NCBI GenBank assembly: GCA_902623995.1
Contig: CACNWE010000008.1
Location: 1-64,000 of the forward strand
Direction of reading: 5' to 3'
Origin: an uncultured SAR116 cluster alpha proteobacterium
Lineage (GTDB): Bacteria > Pseudomonadota > Alphaproteobacteria > Puniceispirillales > Marisalimonadaceae
DNA: 64,000 nt
Shown one piece after another: positions 10,300 through 18,605 of the stretch (position 1 is the stretch's first letter; each line of letters starts with the position of its first letter). The notes below the pieces were generated by a model. That model ran no database searches and was not told where the DNA came from. It saw only the letters and a list, made by a program, of their open reading frames with translations. Both the position numbers and the translations under genes were made by a program.

Positions 10300-11469
10300 C
10301 TAAAAATCTAATTTTTCTAAAGTATTCATTGCTTCTTTCATATTTAGGTGATGATTCCCAATAAATAAACCATTTTTATCTATCCAATCGGCATTGATTA
10401 ATTCATCCTGAAGTTCTTTATCAAAAAAATCTACTACTTTGTTATTAGCAAAATTTCCAGCTACTATCGGCCTACACTCAAAACCTTTTTTATATAAAAT
10501 ACTCATTAATTGGTCCCTATTTCTATTAGATCCAGGTTTTAGGACAATGCTAAACCCAAACCAACTACTTAAACCAATTTCCTTTTGGGTGTATATGAAA
10601 TCATGCTTTTGCATTTTTTCTAAAAACAATTTTGCATTTTCTATTCTTTGTAATAAAAATTTTGGAAATTTTTTTAATTGTATACTTCCTATTGCACCTG
10701 ACATTTCTAATGGTCTTAAATTATAACCTGGAAGTACAAAGTTAAATGATTCTCTAAATTCGTCATTTGATTTTGGTGCAACATGATTTTCTTTAGGTAA
10801 ATTTCTAGTCCAACCATGAGCTCTTAATGATAAAAGAATATGATATAACTCTTGATCATTTGTAACTACCATACCACCTTCCATAGTAGATATATGATGA
10901 GAAAAGAAAAAACTAAATGTTCCTAATAACCCAATGGTCCCTGTTTTTTTATTTTCAAATTCTGCTCCTAATGACTCACAATTATCTTCAATAAGTGATA
11001 TATCTTTATCCCCAATTATTTTTTTTATTTCTGTAAAATTATTTGGATTACCTAATAAGTTCACAGCTAAAATAACTTTTGTTTTGTTTGAAACTGCTGA
11101 TTTTAATTTTTTTAAATCATAGTTAAGTGTCTCAATATCAATATCTACAAATTTAATTTTTAAGCCATACTGGTATAAAGGGTAGTATGATGTACTCCAA
11201 GAAACAGCTGGAACAATGACTTCATCACCTCTTTTTAGTTTTTTTTTATAATCCTTCGTATAAAAAAGACTAGCTACCATTAAAAGATTTGCTGATGAAC
11301 CTGAGTTCACCATAATTGAATATTTACTTCCAATGTAATTGGAAAACTCTTCCTCAAACTTTTTGACTTTTTTACTCATTGTAAAAAATTTATCTTTAAC
11401 AACTTGTGAAATTGCTTCTATTTCTTCATGATCCCAACTGTCATACGATAATGGAAATTTATTAGACAT
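10300..11469 (-). CDS. DegT/DnrJ-fold PLP enzyme with His for Lys; probable GDP-4-keto-6-deoxymannose 3-dehydratase (ColD-like)
   Basis: A 389-residue sugar-modifying enzyme of the DegT/DnrJ/EryC1 aminotransferase fold. In true aminotransferases a lysine binds PLP in the block SFxxxKxxxxxEGG. Here the block is SFFFSHHISTMEGG, so the lysine position (about residue 191) is histidine. That substitution is the known mark of the 3-dehydratases ColD (GDP-4-keto-6-deoxymannose) and RfbH (CDP sugar). Since gmd lies in the same operon, a GDP-mannose-derived substrate is more likely, giving a 3,6-dideoxy-4-ketohexose. The start overlaps the end of the reductase gene upstream by 8 bases. A perosamine-type transaminase is the alternative, but the missing lysine argues against it. 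Confidence 0.75.
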   Translation of the reverse strand: MSNKFPLSYDSWDHEEIEAISQVVKDKFFTMSKKVKKFEEEFSNYIGSKYSIMVNSGSSANLLMVASLFYTKDYKKKLKRGDEVIVPAVSWSTSYYPLYQYGLKIKFVDIDIETLNYDLKKLKSAVSNKTKVILAVNLLGNPNNFTEIKKIIGDKDISLIEDNCESLGAEFENKKTGTIGLLGTFSFFFSHHISTMEGGMVVTNDQELYHILLSLRAHGWTRNLPKENHVAPKSNDEFRESFNFVLPGYNLRPLEMSGAIGSIQLKKFPKFLLQRIENAKLFLEKMQKHDFIYTQKEIGLSSWFGFSIVLKPGSNRNRDQLMSILYKKGFECRPIVAGNFANNKVVDFFDKELQDELINADWIDKNGLFIGNHHLNMKEAMNTLEKLDF

Positions 11470-12409
11470 TTTTATTACTTTCTAAATAATATTTAATAGT
11501 TTCATCAATACCTTTTTTTAATGAAAATTTGCTTTTCCAGCCAAATTTTTTAAGCTTTCTTGTAGAAACTAATTTTTGTTTTTGACCGATTGGTTTTGAA
11601 ATATCAAAATCGAAGGCACCTCCCCAACCAAAACTTTTTGCCACTATTTTATAATAATCTAAAACCGAATAATCTTTTCCCACACCAACATTCATGACTT
11701 CTGGCATTTCAAAAAAATTTTCAATAGAGTAATATAAACAATCAATAAAATCATTAACGTACATAAATTCTCGTCTTACAGAACCATTACCCCAGATTAT
11801 AACCTTATCTTTATTATTTAGTTTTGCGTTATGAATTTTATTGATTATGTTTGGGAGTAGATGTCCTGAATTAAGACTAAAGTCATCATATTTTCCATAA
11901 AGATTACAAGGAATTATTGTTTTATATTTTAAATCAATATTTTCTTTATTAATATAAGTACACAATTTCTGAACGAAAATTTTAGCAATTGCATAACCTT
12001 CGTTTGTTGGTTCAAGAGGACCTGACAAAATTAAATCTTCTTCAAGAGGAATTTCCATGTTTTTTGGATATACACATGAAGTACTTAAATTAATTAAATG
12101 TTTGATATTTTGTTTTTTTGCTGCCAAGACTATATTTTTGCCTATTTCTGCATTTTCTTGTAAAAAAAGCAAAGGTTCTCTGATGTTTGCTTGAATACCT
12201 CCTACTCTTCCAGCGGCATGTATAATTAAATCAATTTTATTTTTGGATATAAAGGAGTTCACATTATCAAACTCTAATAAATTTAGCTCATTTCTTGTAG
12301 GTGCTATAAGGTGATAATTTTTTGAACGGTCATTTTCAATAAAATTTCTACCTACCATACCTGAACCACCAGTTATTAGCACTTTTTTTTGTCGAAAATT
12401 AATATTCAT
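11462..12409 (-). CDS. GDP-L-fucose synthase / GDP-colitose synthase-like epimerase-reductase
   Basis: A 315-residue short-chain dehydrogenase of the Fcl/ColC family, which epimerises and reduces a GDP-4-keto-deoxysugar with NADPH. The nucleotide-binding loop ITGGSGMVGRNF is at residues 13-24. The catalytic block NLSTSCVYP is followed by YAIAK, giving the Ser/Tyr/Lys set. It sits between gmd and the ColD-like gene, so by context its product is more likely GDP-colitose or a related 3,6-dideoxyhexose than GDP-fucose. Sequence alone does not separate Fcl from ColC. It is probably translated as part of the three-gene operon. Confidence 0.8.
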   Translation of the reverse strand: MNINFRQKKVLITGGSGMVGRNFIENDRSKNYHLIAPTRNELNLLEFDNVNSFISKNKIDLIIHAAGRVGGIQANIREPLLFLQENAEIGKNIVLAAKKQNIKHLINLSTSCVYPKNMEIPLEEDLILSGPLEPTNEGYAIAKIFVQKLCTYINKENIDLKYKTIIPCNLYGKYDDFSLNSGHLLPNIINKIHNAKLNNKDKVIIWGNGSVRREFMYVNDFIDCLYYSIENFFEMPEVMNVGVGKDYSVLDYYKIVAKSFGWGGAFDFDISKPIGQKQKLVSTRKLKKFGWKSKFSLKKGIDETIKYYLESNKNV

Positions 12410-12423
12410 TGGGTTTTCTAATA

Positions 12424-13500
12424 CTAAAATGACTTCAAATCATTTAAATCACTGTCAACCATTTCTGAAACTAGTTGGTCAAATGATGTTTTGGGTTCCC
12501 AACCTAATATTGATTTTGCCTTGGAAGAATCTCCAAGCAAATTTTCAACCTCTGCTGGCCTAAAATATCTTTCGTCTACAACAACAATTGGCTTACCTAT
12601 CCATTTGACTAAGTATTTATTATTTGGCGAAACACTTGCTACAACTCCAATTTCATCTTTACCCTTTCCCGACCAATTAATTACAATGCCTAAATATTTG
12701 GCTACACTGTTAACAAATTCTTTAACTGAATATTGAAAACCTGTTGAAATTACAAAGTCGTCTGGTTTGTCATGTTGAAGAATAAGCCACTGTGCCTCTA
12801 CATAATCTTTAGCATGACCCCAATCACGTTTTGCCGAGAGATTACCTAAATATATTGGCAATTTTGATCCATGAAAAATACTTGCGAAACCTCTTGTTAT
12901 TTTACGTGTTACAAAAGTCTCACCTCTTCTAGGAGACTCATGATTAAATAAAATCCCATTGGATGCAAACATACCATAGGCTTCTCTATAATTTTTTGTA
13001 ATCCAGTGTCCATACAATTTTGCAACACCATATGGACTTCTTGGATGAAAAGGTGTTTCTTCGTTTTGTGGAGACTCCTTTACTAAACCATATAATTCAG
13101 ATGTAGAACTTTGGTAAAACTTTATTTTTTTTTCTAAACCCAAAATCTTTATGGCTTCCAAAATTCTCAATACTCCAATTGCATCTGAATTTGCTGTATA
13201 TTCTGGCTCTTCAAATGAAACAGCAACATGACTTTGTGCAGCTAAATTATATATTTCATCTGGTTTTACCTTAGAAATAATTCCAATTAAAGAGGATGTA
13301 TCTGTCATATCCCCGTGGTGCAATATTAAGTTTTGTTCACTTTCGTGAGGATCTTTAAATAAGTGATCTATCCTTGATGTATTAAATAAAGAGGCTCTTC
13401 TTTTAATTCCATGGACTTCATAATCTTTATTGATTAAAAACTCTGCTAAATAACTACCATCCTGACCAGTAATTCCAGTTATAAGTGCTTTTTTTTTCAT
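12424..13500 (-). CDS. gmd: GDP-mannose 4,6-dehydratase
   Basis: Gmd converts GDP-D-mannose to GDP-4-keto-6-deoxy-D-mannose, the branch point for GDP-fucose, GDP-perosamine and GDP-colitose. The 358 residues are full length for the family. They start with the loop [18 protein letters not shown], followed by the [14 protein letters not shown] block that binds NADP and GDP-mannose. The catalytic YGVAK follows HPRSP. It is the first gene of the gmd/reductase/ColD-like operon (15-base gap, then an overlap). A sigma-54 type site lies upstream, which ties sugar synthesis to flagellar gene expression. Confidence 0.95.
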   Translation of the reverse strand: MKKKALITGITGQDGSYLAEFLINKDYEVHGIKRRASLFNTSRIDHLFKDPHESEQNLILHHGDMTDTSSLIGIISKVKPDEIYNLAAQSHVAVSFEEPEYTANSDAIGVLRILEAIKILGLEKKIKFYQSSTSELYGLVKESPQNEETPFHPRSPYGVAKLYGHWITKNYREAYGMFASNGILFNHESPRRGETFVTRKITRGFASIFHGSKLPIYLGNLSAKRDWGHAKDYVEAQWLILQHDKPDDFVISTGFQYSVKEFVNSVAKYLGIVINWSGKGKDEIGVVASVSPNNKYLVKWIGKPIVVVDERYFRPAEVENLLGDSSKAKSILGWEPKTSFDQLVSEMVDSDLNDLKSF

Positions 13501-13568
13501 TAATACCTCTTAAAATAAATTTTTTAGACTATACAATCTAACAACTTATGAAATTGATATGTTCTGAA

Positions 13569-13585
13569 TGCATTTTTTATGCCTA
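13569..13585 (-). promoter_or_regulatory. Sigma-54 promoter of the gmd operon
   Basis: On the minus strand it reads TAGGCATAAAAAATGCA, with GG and GC 10 bases apart. It ends about 70 bases before the gmd start codon. The first T of the core TTGC is replaced by A, so it is slightly weaker than the flagellar sites. Confidence 0.6.
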
Positions 13586-13834
13586 ATTGAAAATTAGGAA
13601 TGGATTTAAAATTTTATTTTTAACATTCCAGATTTTCTTATAACTTTTGATATTGTAGTGGAATTTCCCTAAGCTTAATCCCTATCATAATTTAAGTGCC
13701 AAGTTCTAATTTAGTGGCAATTTTCAAATATAATCTTTAAATTATCAATGTAACATGGATCTGTTGATACAATTTCTAAAGTACTGGATCAAGACAGAAT
13801 TTTTTTGAGTTTAAATATTATTTTGGAGGTTTAT

Positions 13835-14218
13835 ATGATTAAAGTTGTTCTTTCAGTTGGCGAATTAATTGACAAAATAACAATCCTCCAACTTAAAATG
13901 AAGTTTATTAAAAACAAAGAACAGTTAAACAACATACGTAATGAACTTGGTACTCTAAAACCTCTTTTAAAAGAAAACAATTTGGAAACACCCAAGATTA
14001 ATGAGCTATTTGCAGAGCTTTATGAAATAAATTTAAAGTTGTGGAAAATAGAAGATAAAATAAGGGAAAAAGAGAGACAATCGGATTTCAACGATGAATT
14101 TATAAGTTTAGCTAGATCAGTTTACTATACAAATGATAAACGAGCAGATATTAAGAAAAAAATCAATTTGATATCTGGTTCAGAACTCATCGAAGAAAAA
14201 TCTTACGCAAAATATTAA
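13835..14218 (+). CDS. Small DUF6165-like protein
   Basis: A soluble 127-residue protein of unknown activity. The opening KVVLSVGELIDKITILQLK and the charged helical body look like the DUF6165 family as I remember it, which is often found beside glycosylation genes. I chose the ATG at 13835 because GGAGGT lies 5 bases upstream; an earlier in-frame start would lie before this ribosome site. It is divergent from the GDP-sugar operon, and the 330-base gap between them holds the gmd promoter. A role in surface glycan assembly is only suggested by location. Confidence 0.6.
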   Translation: MIKVVLSVGELIDKITILQLKMKFIKNKEQLNNIRNELGTLKPLLKENNLETPKINELFAELYEINLKLWKIEDKIREKERQSDFNDEFISLARSVYYTNDKRADIKKKINLISGSELIEEKSYAKY

Positions 14219-14562
14219 CCTAAATAAAGAGTATTTTTTTTAACGTCGCCTTCTTAATATGTATTGATCATTTTATACTCTTTTTCTATCAATAATTACT
14301 TCTAAAAAATTTTATAAGGAATATTTTTTGCGTTTGGTAAATTTTTAATAATTTTTATTATACTTAATTAAATACGATAAAGTTAACGACTTAAATCATA
14401 AGTCGGCATTTACGAGCTCTAATGTTAATATTCATATATATATTTATTCATATTAGATTCAAAGTTTATGCATTATTTAATTAAAAATTTTAAATTATAA
14501 TAATTTTATAATTATAAATGACAATTGAGTAAAAATATGTAGTAATTTTATTGGAGCTCATA
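14219..14562. other. Intergenic gap before the ClC gene
   Basis: AT-rich gap of 344 bases. Neither a GC-rich terminator nor a convincing promoter was found. The last 12 bases hold the GGAG ribosome site of the next gene. Confidence 0.4.
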
Positions 14563-16275
14563 ATGTTTAGAAAGATAAACATAAAAGCGATAAGAGATAG
14601 CATAGCATTATTAATGATTGCAGCCATAGTTGGCACAATCGTATCATTTGTTGCGCAAATATTTATGATAGGCGCAAAAAATATATATAATTTCATTTTT
14701 AATAATAAAGATTTTATTTTTACTATCGACATTGGAAATATATCTCTTAATTTAGTCCCACTAATCATATGCGTGCCAAGCTCCATTATAGTAGGTCTTT
14801 TGATGTATAGCTTGAAATTGCCAAGATGGTTTGGCCCTGCAGACACCATTTATGCAGCACACCATAGAGCCGGGATTTTAGATTTAAAAGGTGGGTTTGG
14901 ATCTACATTAGCTTCATTTATATCAATAAGTGGTGGTGCTTCAGTTGGAATATATGGTCCTCTTGTCCATTTTGGAGCAACTGTATCTTCATTTATAAGA
15001 CGACAAAAATATATTCCTAAAATACCTCACGATATTATTATAGGAAGCGGGGTTGCAGCTGCTATATCTGCTGGATTTGGAGCTCCTTTAGCAGGAATTA
15101 TATTCGCTCATGAAACTGTTTTAAGGCATTTTTCTATGAAGGCAGTTGCTGCTCTTGCAATTTCATCTATGGCAGCAAATTTTTCTGCTACAGAAATAGG
15201 ATTTGTGATTCCTCCCCTTTTACTTACAGCTATTCCATTTGAGATGAGTGATATTATAATAAGTTTAGTAATTATTGGTCCATTAGCAGCTATAGTAGCA
15301 ATTTTTTTTATGAAACTAGTGGTTTTTCTTGGTACTATTCCTGCTAAAATTAATATAAAAAGCTGGCAAGCTCCAGTAATTGCAGGATTTTCTTGCGGTT
15401 TATGTGGAATGATTTTTAGTGAAGTTTTAGGTTTGGGAACCGAAGTTTTGATGTCTGTCATAACAAGCCAACAACTATTAGGATACCTCTTCGCTCTTTT
15501 AATAGGGAAATTAATCTTAACTGCTATTTGTATAGGTTTTGGATTTTTTGGTGGTATGTTTTCCCCAGCCCTATTTTTAGGTGGAGTTTTAGGCGCTATA
15601 GTTTTTCAGTTGCCCGTTACATCAATGAGCCCAGAGTTACTTTCTGTTCTTGCAGTCTCAGGTATGGCTGCTGTATCAAGCTCAGTAATTGGGGCTCCAA
15701 TTACTGCTGTCATATTAGTATTAGAACTTACAGGGTCATATGAATATGCAATTGCTGCTACATTTCCTATTGTCGTTTGTTCGTTCATTACCAGTAGAAT
15801 TTTTGCTAATAGTGTCTTTGATAAACAGCTTATTTCAAGAGGTGTTGAAATAACAAAAGGTCGTGAACAAATTCGTTTAAATGAAGCTTTAATTAAAAAT
15901 TATGTTGATAATAACTTCACCAGATTGAAATCAACAACTCCAACCGAAACCGCTGTTAAAATATTAACAAAGGAAAAAACAACTGAAGGATACATAGTAT
16001 CAAATGACAGTAAGTTCATTGGTAAAATAAGCCTTTTGGACATAATTAACAAAAAGGGATCTAATCTAGTAAAATACTCTGAGTCAAAACCGTTAATAAT
16101 TGATCCAAATTCAAATTTAATTTTTGTAATAAAAAAACTATCAAAGTTTGTTGGTGAAAGTATTCCAATTGTTAATAAGAAAACTAACGAAATGATAGGT
16201 ATTATTTCAGAAAATGACGTTTTACAGGCATATCTTGATATTTCTGAAGAAATAAATCAGATCGAAAAACATTAA
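14563..16275 (+). CDS. ClC-family chloride channel/transporter with C-terminal CBS pair
   Basis: Inner-membrane anion channel or transporter of about 570 residues. It has the ClC fold over about 1-430 with many hydrophobic segments, then two CBS domains (about 440-565) that usually sense adenine nucleotides. The Cl-binding block GGMFSPALFLGG (GxFxP) and FGAPLAGIIF are present. The block normally reading GREGP is GIYGP, so the gating glutamate is tyrosine (about residue 131). The inner proton glutamate position appears to be Thr. The ATG at 14563 is preferred over the earlier TTG because GGAG lies 7 bases before it. No link to its flagellar neighbours is evident. Confidence 0.88.
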   Translation: MFRKINIKAIRDSIALLMIAAIVGTIVSFVAQIFMIGAKNIYNFIFNNKDFIFTIDIGNISLNLVPLIICVPSSIIVGLLMYSLKLPRWFGPADTIYAAHHRAGILDLKGGFGSTLASFISISGGASVGIYGPLVHFGATVSSFIRRQKYIPKIPHDIIIGSGVAAAISAGFGAPLAGIIFAHETVLRHFSMKAVAALAISSMAANFSATEIGFVIPPLLLTAIPFEMSDIIISLVIIGPLAAIVAIFFMKLVVFLGTIPAKINIKSWQAPVIAGFSCGLCGMIFSEVLGLGTEVLMSVITSQQLLGYLFALLIGKLILTAICIGFGFFGGMFSPALFLGGVLGAIVFQLPVTSMSPELLSVLAVSGMAAVSSSVIGAPITAVILVLELTGSYEYAIAATFPIVVCSFITSRIFANSVFDKQLISRGVEITKGREQIRLNEALIKNYVDNNFTRLKSTTPTETAVKILTKEKTTEGYIVSNDSKFIGKISLLDIINKKGSNLVKYSESKPLIIDPNSNLIFVIKKLSKFVGESIPIVNKKTNEMIGIISENDVLQAYLDISEEINQIEKH

Positions 16276-16351
16276 TTTAAATTTTTTGCTAAACATTAAA
16301 ATCAACGATCCGTAGTAAATATTAACGGCAAAATCAGTTTTGGGGATCAAA

Positions 16352-16735
16352 ATGAATTATAATGTATCTATAAAGCAATACTTGGCAGACGAAATTGCAT
16401 CTAAAACTACTAATCTTAATCCTCATAAAATAATAGAAGAAGTTTTAAGTGATCTTAAAAAGAATATGGAAACATTAGCATACTCTATAGATAATGAGCC
16501 CGTAATATCTTCTATAAAATCTCAAAGTTTTTCTAAATCTTTAACAGCTATTTACATATTACAGTCAAGTTTAAATTTTGAAGAAGGCAAAGAAATTGCT
16601 GAAAACCTTTTTCGTATTTATGAATTTTGTAAAGATGGAGTAATGAAAGGATTTACCAAAAAAGACTCAAAATTTGTTTATGATGCAATACCCCCTATCG
16701 ATGAAATATTAGATGGTTGGAAACAAATAAAGTAA
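16352..16735 (+). CDS. fliS: Probable flagellar export chaperone FliS
   Basis: A 127-residue helical protein. FliS binds flagellin in the cytoplasm and keeps it unfolded until export. The block LNFEEGKEIAENLFRIYEF matches the conserved FliS helix (gGEiAqNLyrLYdy). The C-terminal stretch IPPIDEILDGWKQI also fits the family end (L..lreaW). The N-terminal region is divergent and lacks a clear version of the usual YQ..Q motif. I placed the start at the ATG at 16352, behind GGGG, rather than the TTG at 16340. The neighbouring flagellar genes support the call. Confidence 0.65.
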   Translation: MNYNVSIKQYLADEIASKTTNLNPHKIIEEVLSDLKKNMETLAYSIDNEPVISSIKSQSFSKSLTAIYILQSSLNFEEGKEIAENLFRIYEFCKDGVMKGFTKKDSKFVYDAIPPIDEILDGWKQIK

Positions 16736-16813
16736 ATAACATATTGATTTACTTATAAAAGGATTTATTTATCATATATAAAGTTGATATTTTAAATATT
16801 TATAGGTGATAAA

Positions 16814-17296
16814 ATGTCTAAGTATTGTCCTGAATGGATATTCGGAATTTTCAGTGCTCAAACTGCTAAAGAATTTTTATCTTCTAACAATTCAATTGCT
16901 GGCATTTCAAGAAAATATTCAACAGCGATCAGCGAACGTTATAATGAAGTTAAATTTGAAGAAATTATGGATGTAGCTGAAAAAATTCTTCAATTTTTAT
17001 CTGAAATTAATGCTGGTGAAGAAGCTGTAAATTATATTACAGATTATATATATTACCGTGTGAATTATGAATCAAGCGGAAGTGAAAGAAAATTATCTGG
17101 CATGTTTTCATCTGCTTTTGATGCAGAAAAAATTAAGGATTACAATTCTGATAAATGCTATAAAATATTTAAAGCAACAATATTTAGTATTAGAAATGAT
17201 GCTTTACCAAAAGCGACACCTGGTTGGTTAATAACTGATGTAGAGGACATTGACTGGATTGGCGAAGCATTTACGCAAGAACCAGATTTATTCTAA
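16814..17296 (+). CDS. Conserved-looking hypothetical protein
   Basis: A soluble protein of 160 residues that I do not recognise. It has no signal peptide or membrane segment, appears mostly helical, and contains a Tyr-rich stretch (YITDYIYYRVNYE). The end is Trp-rich and acidic (PGWLITDVEDIDWIGEAF). An AGGTGA ribosome site precedes the ATG by 6 bases. It lies 79 bases after the FliS-like gene on the same strand and is convergent with flgL, only 10 bases away. A chaperone or accessory role in flagellum assembly is a guess from position only. Confidence 0.6.
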   Translation: MSKYCPEWIFGIFSAQTAKEFLSSNNSIAGISRKYSTAISERYNEVKFEEIMDVAEKILQFLSEINAGEEAVNYITDYIYYRVNYESSGSERKLSGMFSSAFDAEKIKDYNSDKCYKIFKATIFSIRNDALPKATPGWLITDVEDIDWIGEAFTQEPDLF

Positions 17297-17305
17297 TAAT
17301 AAAAT

Positions 17306-18586
17306 CTATCGTAAATAGTCAAACAAATTTAATTGTGAAATTTTAACGAATGATTGCTGACTGGCTTGCATGGAAGTTAATTTACTTTGTAGGTTAGTTA
17401 CTAAGGCCGCAAGATCTGCATCTTTTAAATCACTAACATCTTTTTCTACACCTAACCTTCTATTAGCCAGAAGCTCTACTTGTCTTTCAAGCGAATTTGT
17501 TCTAGCACCAATTTCACCTCTGTTGTTAGAAATGTGGACCTGGGTTGAAGCAATGTTGTCTAATTGTTTTGACGGTAACTGATCGTTATCAAATAATTTT
17601 TGAATACCTCCAATATTGTTTCCAGATCCGTCTGTTGGTTGAACTTGAAAGAAAGACGAAGGGTCTTTTTGAGCAGTTTCTATCCCATAAACTGACAGAT
17701 TATTGATCTCCATGGGACCATTAACTGAATCAGTTAACTTAATTGTTTTTCCATCGTCCATAATAGTTGCAACTACACCTATGTTACTAAGATTGATTTG
17801 CCTTACGAACTCTGACGGATCTTCACCAGTAATCTCAGTTTTTATTGTGGCTGTACCTAAATTTCCTGTTAAATCAAATGTCCATGTTCCAGGATTTTTA
17901 TTTTCAAAAGTAAGCTCTGCGACACCAGTTGATTTAACTGAATTTACACCTCCGGAAGCAGTCCTTATTGAATAACTAATGTCTTCTAACATTTGAAATA
18001 TTGAAACATTTTCACCGGATGGCCCCTTAACAGCTTGGAATAAAGTACCTCCATCTAGAGTTGTTTCCATTACTCGAGACTCAGAGATAGATAAAGATGC
18101 TATACCTCTATCTCCTTTGTAGTTAATTTTTCCAGTTAAATCTTTTTCAAAAGGAATTGTATTTGTTTTATAACCGCTAAATAAAAAACTTCCATTACTA
18201 TCCTGAGCATTAGCTAAACTTAATACTTCTTCTTTCATTTGATCAACTTCAATAGCTATTGCTTCTCTGTCTGAAGCACCTAATACATCACTTGAGGCCT
18301 GAATAATCAATTCTTGAACTCTAGTAAAAATATTTGATAAATTAACTAAGTTCTTGTCTAGTAGCGATAATCTGTCATTTGCAGAATTTACATTTCTTTC
18401 GTATTGCTCAATTTGTTTTTTTATGACATTCAAACCTGATAATTCAACAGACCCAACTGGATCATCTGAAGCCCTTAAAATATTTTCACCAGTTGCTATT
18501 TTATTTTGAAGATCTTGAAGTTCTTCTGTTGTTGATGAAAATTGTTTTAACTGCTGTTGATTAAATAATTTTGAACTAATCTGCAT
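17306..18586 (-). CDS. flgL: Flagellar hook-associated protein 3
   Basis: FlgL is the second junction protein between hook and filament, exported by the flagellar type III system. The N-terminus (LQDLQNKIATGENILRASDDPVGSVELS) is the conserved flagellin-like helix, with YERNVNSANDRLSLLD following. The C-terminal helix contains LVTNLQSKLTSMQASQQSFVKISQLNLFDYLR, typical for FlgL. The 426 residues are near normal, unlike FlgK beside it. It starts 20 bases after flgK and is the last gene of the flgG-L operon. Confidence 0.93.
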   Translation of the reverse strand: MQISSKLFNQQQLKQFSSTTEELQDLQNKIATGENILRASDDPVGSVELSGLNVIKKQIEQYERNVNSANDRLSLLDKNLVNLSNIFTRVQELIIQASSDVLGASDREAIAIEVDQMKEEVLSLANAQDSNGSFLFSGYKTNTIPFEKDLTGKINYKGDRGIASLSISESRVMETTLDGGTLFQAVKGPSGENVSIFQMLEDISYSIRTASGGVNSVKSTGVAELTFENKNPGTWTFDLTGNLGTATIKTEITGEDPSEFVRQINLSNIGVVATIMDDGKTIKLTDSVNGPMEINNLSVYGIETAQKDPSSFFQVQPTDGSGNNIGGIQKLFDNDQLPSKQLDNIASTQVHISNNRGEIGARTNSLERQVELLANRRLGVEKDVSDLKDADLAALVTNLQSKLTSMQASQQSFVKISQLNLFDYLR

Positions 18587-18605
18587 TTAAAAACCACTTT
18601 ATTTA

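Noticed and set aside
10300-11469. GDP-perosamine synthase or other transaminase
   Set aside because: The PLP-binding lysine is replaced by histidine, which fits 3-dehydratases instead.
14401-14430. Sigma-54 site before the ClC gene
   Set aside because: TCGGCATTTACGAG has the GG box, but no GC follows at the required distance.
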